Shown here piece after piece: positions 37,306 to 46,787 of a stretch of DNA of 64,000 nucleotides. The DNA is from Bermanella marisrubri (GTDB lineage Bacteria; Pseudomonadota; Gammaproteobacteria; Pseudomonadales; Oceanobacteraceae): the NCBI RefSeq assembly GCF_012295615.1, contig NZ_CP051183.1, positions 2,879,001-2,943,000 of the forward strand. Reading direction: 5' to 3'. Both the position numbers and the translations under genes were made by a program. The notes under the pieces are model-generated. The model was not told the DNA's origin and did not search any database. It saw only the letters and a program-made list of their open reading frames with translations. Position 1 is the first letter of the stretch. Each line of letters begins with the position of its first letter.

Positions 37306-38280
37306 ATGAGTAACGGTTTTACCTACAAGATTAAAAGCATTCGCTTTGATGAGAACTATCAGCCTGCGGATAGCACACGCATCACCACTAATTTTGCCAA
37401 TCTAGCGAGAGGTGATAACCGCAAGCAGAATCTACGCAATGCTTTACGCATGATGGATGCTAGATTCAATGCTTTAGCCACTTGGGATAATCCTAAAGGC
37501 GATCGCTATTCTCTAGCACTTGAGATCATTTCAGTGGATATTGATATCAAAGGAGATGGCCAGCACTTCCCATCTATTGAGATCTTAAAGACCAATATCA
37601 TTGACCATAAGACCGGGAAACGCATTGAAGGTATTGTGGGCAATAACTTCTCCTCTTACGTACGAGATTATGACTTTAGTGTCGTATTGCGTGACTACAA
37701 TAAAGATCAAACAAGCTTCAGCGTTCCGAAAAATTTTGGCGAGCTCCATGGAAATCTATTTAAAGATTTTCTCAACTCAAATACCTATAAAGATACATTC
37801 AGTAAGCCTCCTGTTATTTGCTTAAGCGTTTCAGAAAACAAAATTTACCATCGAACTGAGAACAAACACCCGATCCTCGGCTCTGAATACCGACCCAATG
37901 AATCATCATTAACCGAACAATACTTTAAAAAAATGGGCTTTGACGTGCGCTACTTCATGCCACCAAACAGCGTTGCTCCCCTCGCATTTTATTTCTTTGG
38001 TGATTTACTCGGTGACTACACCAATATTGAATTGATTAGCACAATTAGCACGATGGAGACATTCCAAAAAATCTATCGACCTGAAATCTACAATGCCAAC
38101 TCTATAGCTGGATATATCTATCAACCCAATCTCGAGCACTCTGATCACTCGGTCACTCAGATTGTTTATGACCGTGAAGAGCGGAGTCAGTTAGCGATTA
38201 AACAAGGCAAGTTTGCAGAAGAGTATTTCATTAAGCCTTATCAATCTGTATTGGATCAATGGTCTAACAACTTCGCCTAA
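37306..38280 (+). CDS. mesX: MesX (DUF1852), partner of folate-independent methionine synthase
   Basis: A 324-residue protein starting MSNGFTYKIKSIRFDENYQ, which I recognise as DUF1852. Published work on folate-independent methionine synthases names this family MesX and shows it is needed, with oxygen, for MesD function; the chemistry and methyl donor were unresolved as far as I know. No standard cofactor motif is obvious. GGAGA lies seven bases before the ATG. Its stop is 24 bases before the mesD ATG, so they are one operon. Confidence 0.85.
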   Translation: MSNGFTYKIKSIRFDENYQPADSTRITTNFANLARGDNRKQNLRNALRMMDARFNALATWDNPKGDRYSLALEIISVDIDIKGDGQHFPSIEILKTNIIDHKTGKRIEGIVGNNFSSYVRDYDFSVVLRDYNKDQTSFSVPKNFGELHGNLFKDFLNSNTYKDTFSKPPVICLSVSENKIYHRTENKHPILGSEYRPNESSLTEQYFKKMGFDVRYFMPPNSVAPLAFYFFGDLLGDYTNIELISTISTMETFQKIYRPEIYNANSIAGYIYQPNLEHSDHSVTQIVYDREERSQLAIKQGKFAEEYFIKPYQSVLDQWSNNFA

Positions 38281-38304
38281 TTGCTACCTAAAGGAATGAA
38301 AATT

Positions 38305-39348
38305 ATGAAGACACTACTACCCACCTCTAGTGCCGGTAGCCTACCGAAACCATCATGGCTAGCTGAGCCAGAGAAGCTTTGGTCTCCATGGAAGTTGCAG
38401 GATGAAGAACTTAAATTAGGAAAACAAGATGCTCTTCGTGTGATATTACAAGAGCAACAAACTGCCGGAATCGATATCGTCAGTGATGGTGAACAGACAC
38501 GCCAGCACTTTGTTACTACCTTCATTGAAAACCTAGACGGTGTTGATTTTGAAAATAAAAAAACGATTCGAATCCGTGATCGTTATGATGCCAGCGTGCC
38601 GGGGGTTGTCGGACCGATTAGTCGAACCAAACCCGTATTTGTTGACGATGCAAAATTCTTGCGTCAACAGACTAATCAACCCATTAAATGGGCACTACCC
38701 GGTCCTATGACTATGGTAGATACGTTGTACGATGATTATTATCAAGACCGTGAAACCTTGGCATGGGAATTCGCGAAAGTATTAAATCAAGAAGCAAAAG
38801 AACTAGAGGCTGCTGGTGTGGACATCATTCAATTTGATGAACCCGCATTTAACGTTTTTCTTGATGAGGTCAATGATTGGGGGATTGCTGCGCTAGAACG
38901 GGCAATCGAAGGGCTCAAATGCGAAACGGCTGTGCATATTTGTTATGGCTATGGGATCAAAGCCAACACGGATTGGAAAAAAACGTTAGGTTCTGAATGG
39001 CGTCACTACGAGAAAACATTTCCAGCGATACAGAAATCTAATATCGATATTATTTCTCTTGAGTGCCACAACGGTCGTGTGCCATTAGAAGTTCTTGAAA
39101 TGATTCGCGGAAAAAAAGTCATGGTAGGCGCCATTGATGTATCGACTAACGATATCGAAACACCGGAAGAGGTCGCAAACACTTTAAGAGAAGCCTTAAA
39201 ATACGTCGATGCTGATAAGCTATACCCTTGCACCAATTGTGGTATGGCTCCTCTTTCCAGAAAAGTCGCTCGGGGTAAACTCGAAGCATTAAGCGCAGGC
39301 GCTGAAATCGTAAGAAAAGAGCTAAGCGCTCTACAAAAAAGCGCTTAG
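38305..39348 (+). CDS. mesD: MesD: short MetE-like methionine synthase
   Basis: A 347-residue protein equal to the catalytic C-terminal half of MetE, without its N-terminal folate-associated half. Zinc ligands are in place: His211 and Cys213 (AVHICYG), Glu253 (SLECHNG) and Cys312 (TNCGMAPL). It transfers a methyl group to homocysteine. Together with MesX it defines the O2-requiring MesD system. The ATG at 38305 has AAAGGA nine bases upstream; an in-frame ATG three codons earlier sits too close to it. No metE, metH or B12 riboswitch is seen nearby. Confidence 0.87.
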   Translation: MKTLLPTSSAGSLPKPSWLAEPEKLWSPWKLQDEELKLGKQDALRVILQEQQTAGIDIVSDGEQTRQHFVTTFIENLDGVDFENKKTIRIRDRYDASVPGVVGPISRTKPVFVDDAKFLRQQTNQPIKWALPGPMTMVDTLYDDYYQDRETLAWEFAKVLNQEAKELEAAGVDIIQFDEPAFNVFLDEVNDWGIAALERAIEGLKCETAVHICYGYGIKANTDWKKTLGSEWRHYEKTFPAIQKSNIDIISLECHNGRVPLEVLEMIRGKKVMVGAIDVSTNDIETPEEVANTLREALKYVDADKLYPCTNCGMAPLSRKVARGKLEALSAGAEIVRKELSALQKSA

Positions 39349-39360
39349 TCTTTAGACTTC

Positions 39361-39380
39361 TTAGGGGCTTGAGCCCCTAA
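39361..39380 (+). terminator. hairpin after mesD
   Basis: TTAGGGGCT/AGCCCCTAA palindrome with a two-base loop, followed by AT-rich sequence without a clean T-run; probably a weak terminator. Confidence 0.5.
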
Positions 39381-39424
39381 TTAAAATTACAATATCTTTC
39401 ATTTTATTAATAGAAGTTTCTTAA

Positions 39425-40255
39425 ATGAACATCATGGAATTTTTATCCAGTAATCTCATGGCATTTATTGCTCTGATTATTACCGGAATCTTTGCAGGTA
39501 TTTTGGCGGGTCTACTGGGAGTCGGTGGCGGTATCGTTATCGTTCCTGTCTTATTCTTCTTATTTCAAGGATTTGGTGTATCACCAGATTCGGCTATGTT
39601 AATCGCTACTGCCACTTCCTTGGCTACTATTGTACCGACATCCATCAGCTCGATTCGTTCTCATCACCAAAAGGGAAATGTCGATTTTGATCTACTCAAG
39701 TATTGGGCATTTTTTATTCTAATTGGCGTACTACTAGGTAGCTGGCTAGTGACTCGTGTGGATGGTACTTGGCTTACGGCATTGTTTGGGATAATTGCGA
39801 CATTATCCGCATTGAACATGCTATTCAGAACCGGAAAATCGGCTTTGTTTCAACAACTTCCAGGTACTGCTGGACAAACAACCATGGGCACGTCTATTGG
39901 CTTTTTCAGCTCAATGGTAGGAATAGGTGGCGGTACTCTCTCTGTACCCTTACTGACATTATACAACTACCCGGCTCACAAAGCGGTTGGAACCGCAGCA
40001 GCTATAGGCTTGATCATTTCTCTACCTGGGGCGCTCACTATGATGGTATTGGGAAGTACGCCAATTGATGCGCCATCTGGTACAGTCGGATTGGTAAATC
40101 TCGTTGGATTTATTTGTATCGTCCCGCTTACCGTATTATTTGCCCCCGTTGGGGCTTCAATAGCGGCTAGGTTGGATGCCACTAAACTAAAGAAAGTCTT
40201 TGCGATCGTATTACTGTTCACCGGTTTGCGTATGTTATCGCAAATATTACTCTAA
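39425..40255 (+). CDS. TauE/SafE family permease
   Basis: A 276-residue membrane protein with eight predicted spans. The duplicated TauE/SafE motifs are GILAGLLGVGGGIVIVPVLF in the first half and FFSSMVGIGGGTLSVPLL in the second. The family exports or imports small sulfur-containing anions such as sulfite or sulfoacetate. Placed after mesX-mesD, it may handle a sulfur compound linked to methionine metabolism (for example sulfite or a methylated sulfur donor); this is inference from context. Confidence 0.85.
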   Translation: MNIMEFLSSNLMAFIALIITGIFAGILAGLLGVGGGIVIVPVLFFLFQGFGVSPDSAMLIATATSLATIVPTSISSIRSHHQKGNVDFDLLKYWAFFILIGVLLGSWLVTRVDGTWLTALFGIIATLSALNMLFRTGKSALFQQLPGTAGQTTMGTSIGFFSSMVGIGGGTLSVPLLTLYNYPAHKAVGTAAAIGLIISLPGALTMMVLGSTPIDAPSGTVGLVNLVGFICIVPLTVLFAPVGASIAARLDATKLKKVFAIVLLFTGLRMLSQILL

Positions 40256-40353
40256 GCCGTTTTTGAGAATGACCAACACGCATATCACTATTTCAAGGAA
40301 GAAAAGTGATAGCGCTATCATCATCGTTATTGAATCCCATCGGATATCAACCT

Positions 40354-40788
40354 TTATAGATGAATAATGTCTTTTCGAAGCGATGCTAGCCGTGCGAGTA
40401 TCTCATTTTGCTGGCGATAACTGATGCCTACTTTTTCCATGGCATCAACTAATAGTTCAACCGTGCGATTAAAGTCAGCTTCATTTATATCCATACCGGT
40501 ATGGATATCTACCATACTGTCACCTTTATATTCACAAGGCCCATCCACCACAGTACAGAAATGAGCAATAAATCCATTGCGAAAATGTGTAACATCAGAT
40601 TTTCTAAAATAGGGTAAAACCTGTTCATCTCGAGCGATATTTTTAATAAACGCATCCACAAGTTTCTCGATAGTGGGTAAACCACCAATGCGTTCATATA
40701 ATGAATCTTCATTAGAATTTGGCAATGTACTGCAAGCCATTAGAAAAATGATAAGCACGGGAACTAGAAGGCATTTGAAATAGAACAT
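40354..40788 (-). CDS. truncated-haemoglobin-like lipoprotein (group 1 globin)
   Basis: A 144-residue protein with a lipoprotein signal (MFYFKCLLVPVLIIFLMACS, lipobox MAC). The mature part has the truncated-globin motifs YERIGGLPTIEKLVDAF, FRNGFIAHF and, with the proximal histidine, VDIHTGMDINEADFN. It should bind haem and a gas ligand in the periplasm or at the outer membrane. The ATG overlaps the stop of the DUF3034 gene (TAATG), so it is coupled to a group that also encodes a cupredoxin and an EAL protein. Confidence 0.85.
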   Translation of the reverse strand: MFYFKCLLVPVLIIFLMACSTLPNSNEDSLYERIGGLPTIEKLVDAFIKNIARDEQVLPYFRKSDVTHFRNGFIAHFCTVVDGPCEYKGDSMVDIHTGMDINEADFNRTVELLVDAMEKVGISYRQQNEILARLASLRKDIIHL

Positions 40789-41609
40789 TAGAAGTACCCC
40801 GTAATAGAAGAATACCAGCCTTTTTGATTGGCGATACCAGCAATAGAGCCCAAGTCCAAGTAAGCGGCTGTAATACTCAAATGCTTGTTGGGAAACCAAG
40901 CGATAAATACATCGGACCAATCATTTTCACCTAGGCCTAAGTTGTCGGGCTTTTGTCGGTACTCCACACCTATCGCGAGAGATTTATGAAATAGAACCGC
41001 CGCGGAAGCCTCCAGTTGTAGACTTGCGCCTTTGCCTCTTGCACCAAACCCAAGCAAACCCATTTGATTAGCTTCTGTATGGCGCGCTGATACATTCCAA
41101 AGTAAGTTATATCCAACCACAACACCTAAGTGCAGTTTGCTAGCGGTAAAATAAACATCGGTTCCATTATCGCTTTCTGCGCCAAGGGAAAAAGGAACAC
41201 TCGGGGTATCGAGTTTTTTATACTGCACTCCAGCGGATATTTGAGGAAAATGGCTATACACCAAATCGCCATATAAACGAAACTTGGCCCCGGTAATAGA
41301 TTGCTCTAACTGCAAAGAAAGCGGGTTAACATCAAACGTCTGCTCAGCATAAGAGAGTTCAATGCGATCCTTAATATTAACCTGAACTCCACATACGTTA
41401 AGATCAAAATCATCAACTGAGGCGCGTGAACAAAATCCCGAAGCGAGTACTTCATCCTCTGTAGCATAGCCCGCCAACTGTGACCAGGGTACCAGTCCAC
41501 CTCCAGCAGAACCTTCAACCATGGATACACCAGGTGTCGCTAGAATTTTACCGCCTGCAGCAGATGCGGAACTAATAACGAGCAATAGTAAACTAAGAAT
41601 GAGCTTCAT
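40788..41609 (-). CDS. DUF3034 family exported protein
   Basis: A 273-residue protein with a Sec signal (MKLILSLLLLVISSASA) and a strand-rich body ending in GYF, suggesting an outer-membrane barrel. I recognise it as DUF3034: GKILATPGVSMVEGSAGGGL and WSQLAGYATEDE open the mature part. The function is unknown. Its ATG lies inside the last 17 bases of the EAL gene and it is coupled to the globin lipoprotein gene, so the group may sense a redox or gas signal. Confidence 0.8.
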   Translation of the reverse strand: MKLILSLLLLVISSASAAGGKILATPGVSMVEGSAGGGLVPWSQLAGYATEDEVLASGFCSRASVDDFDLNVCGVQVNIKDRIELSYAEQTFDVNPLSLQLEQSITGAKFRLYGDLVYSHFPQISAGVQYKKLDTPSVPFSLGAESDNGTDVYFTASKLHLGVVVGYNLLWNVSARHTEANQMGLLGFGARGKGASLQLEASAAVLFHKSLAIGVEYRQKPDNLGLGENDWSDVFIAWFPNKHLSITAAYLDLGSIAGIANQKGWYSSITGYF

Positions 41610-43938
41610 AATTTGATAACCAATTAATAAACGCATCTGCCTTAAGAGGCTTACTTAAATAAAACCCCTGAGCATGATCGCAGCCGAAACTTCGTAGAAT
41701 ATCTAAGCTCATTTGGTTTTCGACACCTTCTGCCACTACTCGCATCCCTAATTTATGGCCAAGCTCGATAGTCGACTTAACAATAACTTGGTCAGCATCT
41801 GACTGTTCCAGCGTCATAATAAAGCCCTTATCAATTTTTAATTCGTTCGCCGGAAGGTCTTTAAGTTTTGATAGTGAAGACTGGCCAATCCCATAGTCAT
41901 CAATCGATACTTCAAAACCTACCATTTTAAGATTAGCTAATCGATTGATAGCTTGTGATTCGTTCTCCATAAGATCACGCTCTGTCAGTTCTAAGGTAAT
42001 CTGGCTCGCGGACACACTATAGCTAGCAATCGTATCTAGTATAAATTCAATAAAACCATCATGTTGAATATCTTGCGCGGAAAGATTAATAGCCACTTTC
42101 ATTAAATAACCAGCTTCATTCCAATCAGCAATTTGTCTTACAACATTGCGCACCACCCATTGAGTCAAGTCAACAATTAAACCAGACTTCTCAGCTAGAT
42201 CTATAAATAACTCTGGATTAACAAAGTCACCGTCCTCATTCACCCAGCGAATGAGTGCCTCAACCTTATCAATTTTTTCTGTTTTTAAATTCAACTTCGG
42301 CTGAAACGTCATAAACATACTGCCATTATCAGATGCCAAGGTGTCTTTTAGATTCTCTATAATAGAGATACGCTCCAAGTAAGCTTCATCCTCACCCGTT
42401 TCATAGTATCTAATTGCCGTATACTCATCTTTTGCAGCATTAACTGCGATCTCAACGCGACGCAGTAGAGTCTCCCCCTGATCGGCATTATCCGTATCAA
42501 TTACAACACCACAATAAAGATCGAAATTTATTATCATGGAATCGATTTCATAGGATTTTATAAGTTTTTGACGCACTGTTTGGCAATACACATCCACTTC
42601 ATCAATCTGGGAAAGCGTGACAACTAAAAGAAAAAAATCATTGCTTATTCGTGCTGCATTCGCATAACTCTTATGATAAGAAACATGAGACTCTACAAGT
42701 TCATTAAGGCGACTTGCCAATGAAATAAGAATTTCGTCACCAACCCTCGGGCCCATGGTATCGTTAAGTTGTTTAAAAGACTTTATATCAATGCCTATCA
42801 ATACTAGATGCTCGCTTTCATGGACTGACGAGTCTAATTCTTTCTGTAGTGTGTGTCGGTTTAAGAGCCCTGTTAAAAGGTCATGCTTTGCTTGATAGAT
42901 GATTTCTGACTCTCGCTCAGAAATCTCTTGACCCATATTAAAAAACGCTTGTTCAAGCTCCCTAAATTCTTGGGCTTTTGGCGCATTGCCTTCGATATGA
43001 CTAAATTCACCTTTTGCAACCTGTTTTGTGAGCATAACCAAGTTACTTAGCGGTATCGTGATACCTTTGGCTAAAAGTCGAATTGAGATCAATGCTATCA
43101 ACAAGGTAATAACGGCGATAAATACAACGGAATACAGCAACCGATAGTAGTCTTCGTTCTCCTGCTGTAATGAAGCGGTAAGCAAGGCAGACAGACCTGT
43201 CTTCTCACCAAAATCAATCACTCGATGTCGATACAAAGGATGTTCGATTTCCCGTTCAATTTTACTTTTTTCTGCCTTACGACTATTCCAAAAAATCGAG
43301 GCTTTCTGAGGGCTGTCAAGGCTCGTTATTAATACGTCATCTTGCTCTATTAAGCTGATATCAAGTCCCGTTAATTCTTGAAGATCACTCAAGGCATGCA
43401 TATCTAACTTAAAACCAATAACAGAATAGGCAATTAAACGCGGCGCTTTTATAGGCAACACAAGGACCTGATAGACATTTTTGTTTACAACTAAAAATTG
43501 CGAGTTATCAAGACGCAAGGGTAAACCATCTAGCGCCTCCTGAAATACGTCTTTTTTGGTATTATCACGGACAGAAAGATGATTAAGAACACCTTCTGTA
43601 TCAAGTAGCATCATTACATCTGCCTTGATACGCCGACCATGATTATTCAAAGCACTCACAATCGTATTAGCATCACTGGTAGCGACTGCCTGTTTAAAAC
43701 CAAAATCTGCAGTAAGCACTCGAGCTGCCGTGATTAACAGCTGTTCCCTTGCGGTTAGATATTGATTGAGTACACGTTGCGCACTCTCTACACGTCGTTC
43801 AATTATGTTATGGCTATATTCGGCCGTGCGCAGCCAAATACTCGCCATAATTGCTAAGGTTGTTAGAAAGATTAAAGCGATAAACAACCATGTAATCTGG
43901 GAGCGTAAGCGAAGTGATTTAAAGGGAGCCAAAAACAT
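41593..43938 (-). CDS. membrane EAL phosphodiesterase with degenerate GGDEF
   Basis: A 781-residue protein: one N-terminal span, a periplasmic sensor region (about 40-270), a second span (VVFIAVITLLIALISI), a HAMP region, a GGDEF domain and an EAL domain. The GGDEF site reads RISNDFF, so cyclase activity is probably lost. The EAL domain keeps VEALIRW, ELTERDL, DDYGIGQSSL, KIDKGFI and AEGVEN, so c-di-GMP hydrolysis is expected. The ATG at 43936-43938 lies within the end of the cupredoxin gene; a TTG two codons upstream is also possible. Confidence 0.88.
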   Translation of the reverse strand: MFLAPFKSLRLRSQITWLFIALIFLTTLAIMASIWLRTAEYSHNIIERRVESAQRVLNQYLTAREQLLITAARVLTADFGFKQAVATSDANTIVSALNNHGRRIKADVMMLLDTEGVLNHLSVRDNTKKDVFQEALDGLPLRLDNSQFLVVNKNVYQVLVLPIKAPRLIAYSVIGFKLDMHALSDLQELTGLDISLIEQDDVLITSLDSPQKASIFWNSRKAEKSKIEREIEHPLYRHRVIDFGEKTGLSALLTASLQQENEDYYRLLYSVVFIAVITLLIALISIRLLAKGITIPLSNLVMLTKQVAKGEFSHIEGNAPKAQEFRELEQAFFNMGQEISERESEIIYQAKHDLLTGLLNRHTLQKELDSSVHESEHLVLIGIDIKSFKQLNDTMGPRVGDEILISLASRLNELVESHVSYHKSYANAARISNDFFLLVVTLSQIDEVDVYCQTVRQKLIKSYEIDSMIINFDLYCGVVIDTDNADQGETLLRRVEIAVNAAKDEYTAIRYYETGEDEAYLERISIIENLKDTLASDNGSMFMTFQPKLNLKTEKIDKVEALIRWVNEDGDFVNPELFIDLAEKSGLIVDLTQWVVRNVVRQIADWNEAGYLMKVAINLSAQDIQHDGFIEFILDTIASYSVSASQITLELTERDLMENESQAINRLANLKMVGFEVSIDDYGIGQSSLSKLKDLPANELKIDKGFIMTLEQSDADQVIVKSTIELGHKLGMRVVAEGVENQMSLDILRSFGCDHAQGFYLSKPLKADAFINWLSNYEAHS

Positions 43939-44569
43939 CTTCAAACGTATTTCTTGGTTCTGGAGATTGAATGTCCAACGAAACAGTTATTTGACTAGTA
44001 TTGCTCGATGGAACCTGAATTACTTTTCGATAATCGACACCTTGCTTTGTATCTGGATGCCAGACCGCTATCGAATTAACTTCCTCGGGCAGTGATTGGA
44101 TGTACACCATACCGTTAACATCAGTCAGATAAGCTTGGGCATCCGTCACATAAATATAACCAACCATTGAATCATGAATGTTACACCCTAAAACCACAAT
44201 CCCTTCTTGATCAAATTTAATAGGGTCTTTAGGTTGGCCAGCGTACAGCTTTAGTTCGAAAGTTTTGGCTTTCGAAAAAGAATAAACATGATGGCGTATA
44301 TTGTCTGAGTTGGGGAAATTTATTTCGCTATGTATGGGAGCCAATAACACCTTTGGAACAAAAGATTTATCCATTTGATCCATAACCAAGGGTTGCTTTG
44401 AGACATTAACTGCCTCACTAGAACCAACTAACTGGACTACCGCATTGGCTAAAGGCTCACCAGCATTATCAGTAACGAAAACCTCTATAGCTCCTGCATT
44501 AACTGATCTGGCGCAAAGACAGATAACAATGATAGCCGTGCAAATCCACGACGATGTAAACGGGTTCAT
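43919..44569 (-). CDS. periplasmic cupredoxin-like protein (methylamine-utilization-type)
   Basis: A 216-residue secreted protein; the signal ends near ARSVNAGA. A carbohydrate-binding/Ig-like stretch (IEVFVTDNAGEPLANAVVQL) precedes a plastocyanin-like fold. Type-1 copper ligands are visible: His in IRHHVYSF and Cys-His-Met in VVLGCNIHDSMVG. Similar proteins are annotated as methylamine-utilization proteins but no mau gene is here. The gene is first in a group with the EAL, DUF3034 and globin lipoprotein genes, overlapping the EAL gene by about 20 bases. Confidence 0.82.
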   Translation of the reverse strand: MNPFTSSWICTAIIVICLCARSVNAGAIEVFVTDNAGEPLANAVVQLVGSSEAVNVSKQPLVMDQMDKSFVPKVLLAPIHSEINFPNSDNIRHHVYSFSKAKTFELKLYAGQPKDPIKFDQEGIVVLGCNIHDSMVGYIYVTDAQAYLTDVNGMVYIQSLPEEVNSIAVWHPDTKQGVDYRKVIQVPSSNTSQITVSLDIQSPEPRNTFEDVFGSL

Positions 44570-44679
44570 AGGTGCCTTACTATCCTTGGGTGTTAATTTG
44601 AGTATGGCAACTAGAAGTGATTTTGCAATGAGTAGTCTTTAGGAAAAGAAAACAGAGGATCAAATAATTAGGCCCACAC

Positions 44680-46359
44680 TCATGGACCTTCATTCTTGCA
44701 AATATAATAATCAATTGACTCTGGCTTACCAAAGAATAACCCCTGGGCATTTACGGCCCCCAAGTCAATACATAGCTGACGCTGTATTTCAGTCTCTACG
44801 CCCTCAACAACCAAATCCAAGTCCAAAGCTTGAATCATTTGCACTAAACCTCGCAGGAGAAGCTCAAGCCTATGGTTATTTGCGCTGGGTAACATAGATT
44901 TATCAATTTTGACTGTAGTTATCGGCAGGTTACGTAAATGAGATAGCGATGAAAATCCAGTGCCGAAATCATCTAGCGCTACTTTAAAACCGTCCTTTCT
45001 TAATTGCGCAACTGCGTCATATACGTCTGTTCTTTGATCTGTAAAAGCAGTTTCTGTTAGCTCTAAAACTAAACGATGCCGGCTTACACCATACGCTTGG
45101 CATTCACTAACCAAAAAATCTATCAGACTAGGGTCTCGTAACTGTAAAGGCGATAGATTAATGGCAATGTACAATGCAGGCGATAATTGAGATAGCTGAT
45201 GGATTACTTCACTAATAACCCAGCGACCTATTTCCATAATAAGATTTGATTCTTGAGCAACAGGAATGAAAATATCTGGCGGTACTAATGTGCCATCTTG
45301 ATTCCAGCGGATAAGCGCTTCAAATCCTACTAGAGAATTATTTTCGACTAGCATAATTGGCTGATAATGCAGGCAGAATTCACCATTAATGAGGGCATTT
45401 CGCAAACCATTTTCAATTCTCAATCTATTGGTAAATGCTTTTTGCATGTCTTTCTCAAAAAAGCAAACTTGGCTTTTACCATCTTGCTTAGCTTTGTGCA
45501 TTGCGATGTCGGCCTGAGATGTTAGCACTTCAGGACTTATGTTGTGATTTGGGTTAAAACTTACGCCAATACTTGCCGATGTATAGAAAGTGAACCCATC
45601 AAATTCAAAAGGTGGTGCTAAAACTTGTAGTATGCGTTGCGTGATGCGCGTGATGTCATTTATTGTATGGGGTTCATGCAATAAAATAACAAACTCATCT
45701 CCGCCAAAACGCGCAAATACCTCGTCGCCACGTAAGCAACTGGTTGTGCGAACGGCTACCCTTCGCAATAACTCGTCACCATGCTTATGACTCCAAGTAT
45801 CATTAATCATTTTAAAGTTATCGAGATCTAAAAAGATAACCGTGATGGGTGATTCCTTGTTACGAGAAGATAGAGCATGCTTCAAAGACTGTTCAAAAAA
45901 GTATCGGTTAGATAACCCAGTAAGTGGATCCTGTTGAGCTAACTGTTGGGTTCGCTCGTGACTCAAGCGCAGGTCTTCTTCGAGTTGCTGTCGTGTTTTT
46001 GCGTTAGCAATAATCGTCTTCAGCATAATTGGATTTACGGAAGACTTAAGAACAAAGTCTTGAGCACCGGATTTTAAGCATCGCATGGCAAGGTTTTCGT
46101 CAGTATCATTGCTCACCATGACGACAGTAGTATTTCTCGTGGTTTTGTTTGCTTTTATTTCAATTAAAAACGAAATACCATCCGCATCAGGCAAACGCTG
46201 ATCCAATAATATGACATCGAACTCTTGAATTAAAATATGGTTTCTAGCTGATGCCACATCCGATGCAAATTTGATCTTGATAGAATTTAAACTCTTGGTG
46301 AGTGATCTATACAGTAATTTTTGATCAATCTCATCATCATCTACGACTAATATATCCAC
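44680..46359 (-). CDS. response regulator with REC, GGDEF and EAL domains
   Basis: A 559-residue cytoplasmic protein. REC (1-120) has DDDE acids and phospho-acceptor Asp in ILLDQRLPDADG, then MVSN and the conserved Lys in FVLKSS. The GGDEF domain has an intact FARFGGDEF, and the EAL domain has FEALIRW, ELTETAF, DDFGTGFSSL and KIDKSM. Both synthesis and breakdown of c-di-GMP are thus possible. The start is GTG overlapping the previous stop (TAGTG), coupling it to the response regulator and histidine kinase upstream. Confidence 0.92.
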   Translation of the reverse strand: MDILVVDDDEIDQKLLYRSLTKSLNSIKIKFASDVASARNHILIQEFDVILLDQRLPDADGISFLIEIKANKTTRNTTVVMVSNDTDENLAMRCLKSGAQDFVLKSSVNPIMLKTIIANAKTRQQLEEDLRLSHERTQQLAQQDPLTGLSNRYFFEQSLKHALSSRNKESPITVIFLDLDNFKMINDTWSHKHGDELLRRVAVRTTSCLRGDEVFARFGGDEFVILLHEPHTINDITRITQRILQVLAPPFEFDGFTFYTSASIGVSFNPNHNISPEVLTSQADIAMHKAKQDGKSQVCFFEKDMQKAFTNRLRIENGLRNALINGEFCLHYQPIMLVENNSLVGFEALIRWNQDGTLVPPDIFIPVAQESNLIMEIGRWVISEVIHQLSQLSPALYIAINLSPLQLRDPSLIDFLVSECQAYGVSRHRLVLELTETAFTDQRTDVYDAVAQLRKDGFKVALDDFGTGFSSLSHLRNLPITTVKIDKSMLPSANNHRLELLLRGLVQMIQALDLDLVVEGVETEIQRQLCIDLGAVNAQGLFFGKPESIDYYICKNEGP

Positions 46360-46787
46360 TAGCTATTCCCTGGCTTTGGCATTTTTACGATTTTCCAGTA
46401 ACCATCCAGCATAGATACAACATCTAAAAATTGGTTTCCGCATTCACTTTTAAAAAAATACCCTGCAGCATGTAAATTGTATGCTCGAACTTGATCTTCC
46501 TCAGCCTTAGACGTAGTGAGAACAAATACTACAATATCATTAAATTGATCACTTTCTCTAAGCCATTCCAAAAAGTCCAAGCCATCCATACGCGGTAAAT
46601 TTAAATCCAACAAAATAATAAAGGGTTTTTTTACCGTCCCGCTTTTAATAACCTCTAATGCTTCTAATCCGTCAACCACTCGATGAATCGGATTGGCTAT
46701 ACGGTGCTTCTTAAAACTCCGCTGAATAGACATAGCATCAATATCATCATCTTCGACTAACAGAAGAGTTATTGATTCATCACTCAT
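46359..46787 (-). CDS. single-domain response regulator (Rcp1-like)
   Basis: A 142-residue REC protein. EDDDID supplies the acidic pocket, ILLDLNLPRMDG the phospho-acceptor aspartate, and VLTTSK the switch threonine; the Lys is in YFFKSE. The extended loop in the middle resembles Rcp1-type regulators that pair with phytochrome-like kinases. It has no output domain, so it may pass phosphate on to the REC-GGDEF-EAL protein next to it. Its ATG overlaps the kinase stop (ATGA). Confidence 0.92.
   Translation of the reverse strand: MSDESITLLLVEDDDIDAMSIQRSFKKHRIANPIHRVVDGLEALEVIKSGTVKKPFIILLDLNLPRMDGLDFLEWLRESDQFNDIVVFVLTTSKAEEDQVRAYNLHAAGYFFKSECGNQFLDVVSMLDGYWKIVKMPKPGNS

Noticed and set aside
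40788-44569. Methylamine utilisation operon
   Set aside because: Only the cupredoxin resembles proteins with that annotation; no methylamine dehydrogenase or maturation genes are present.
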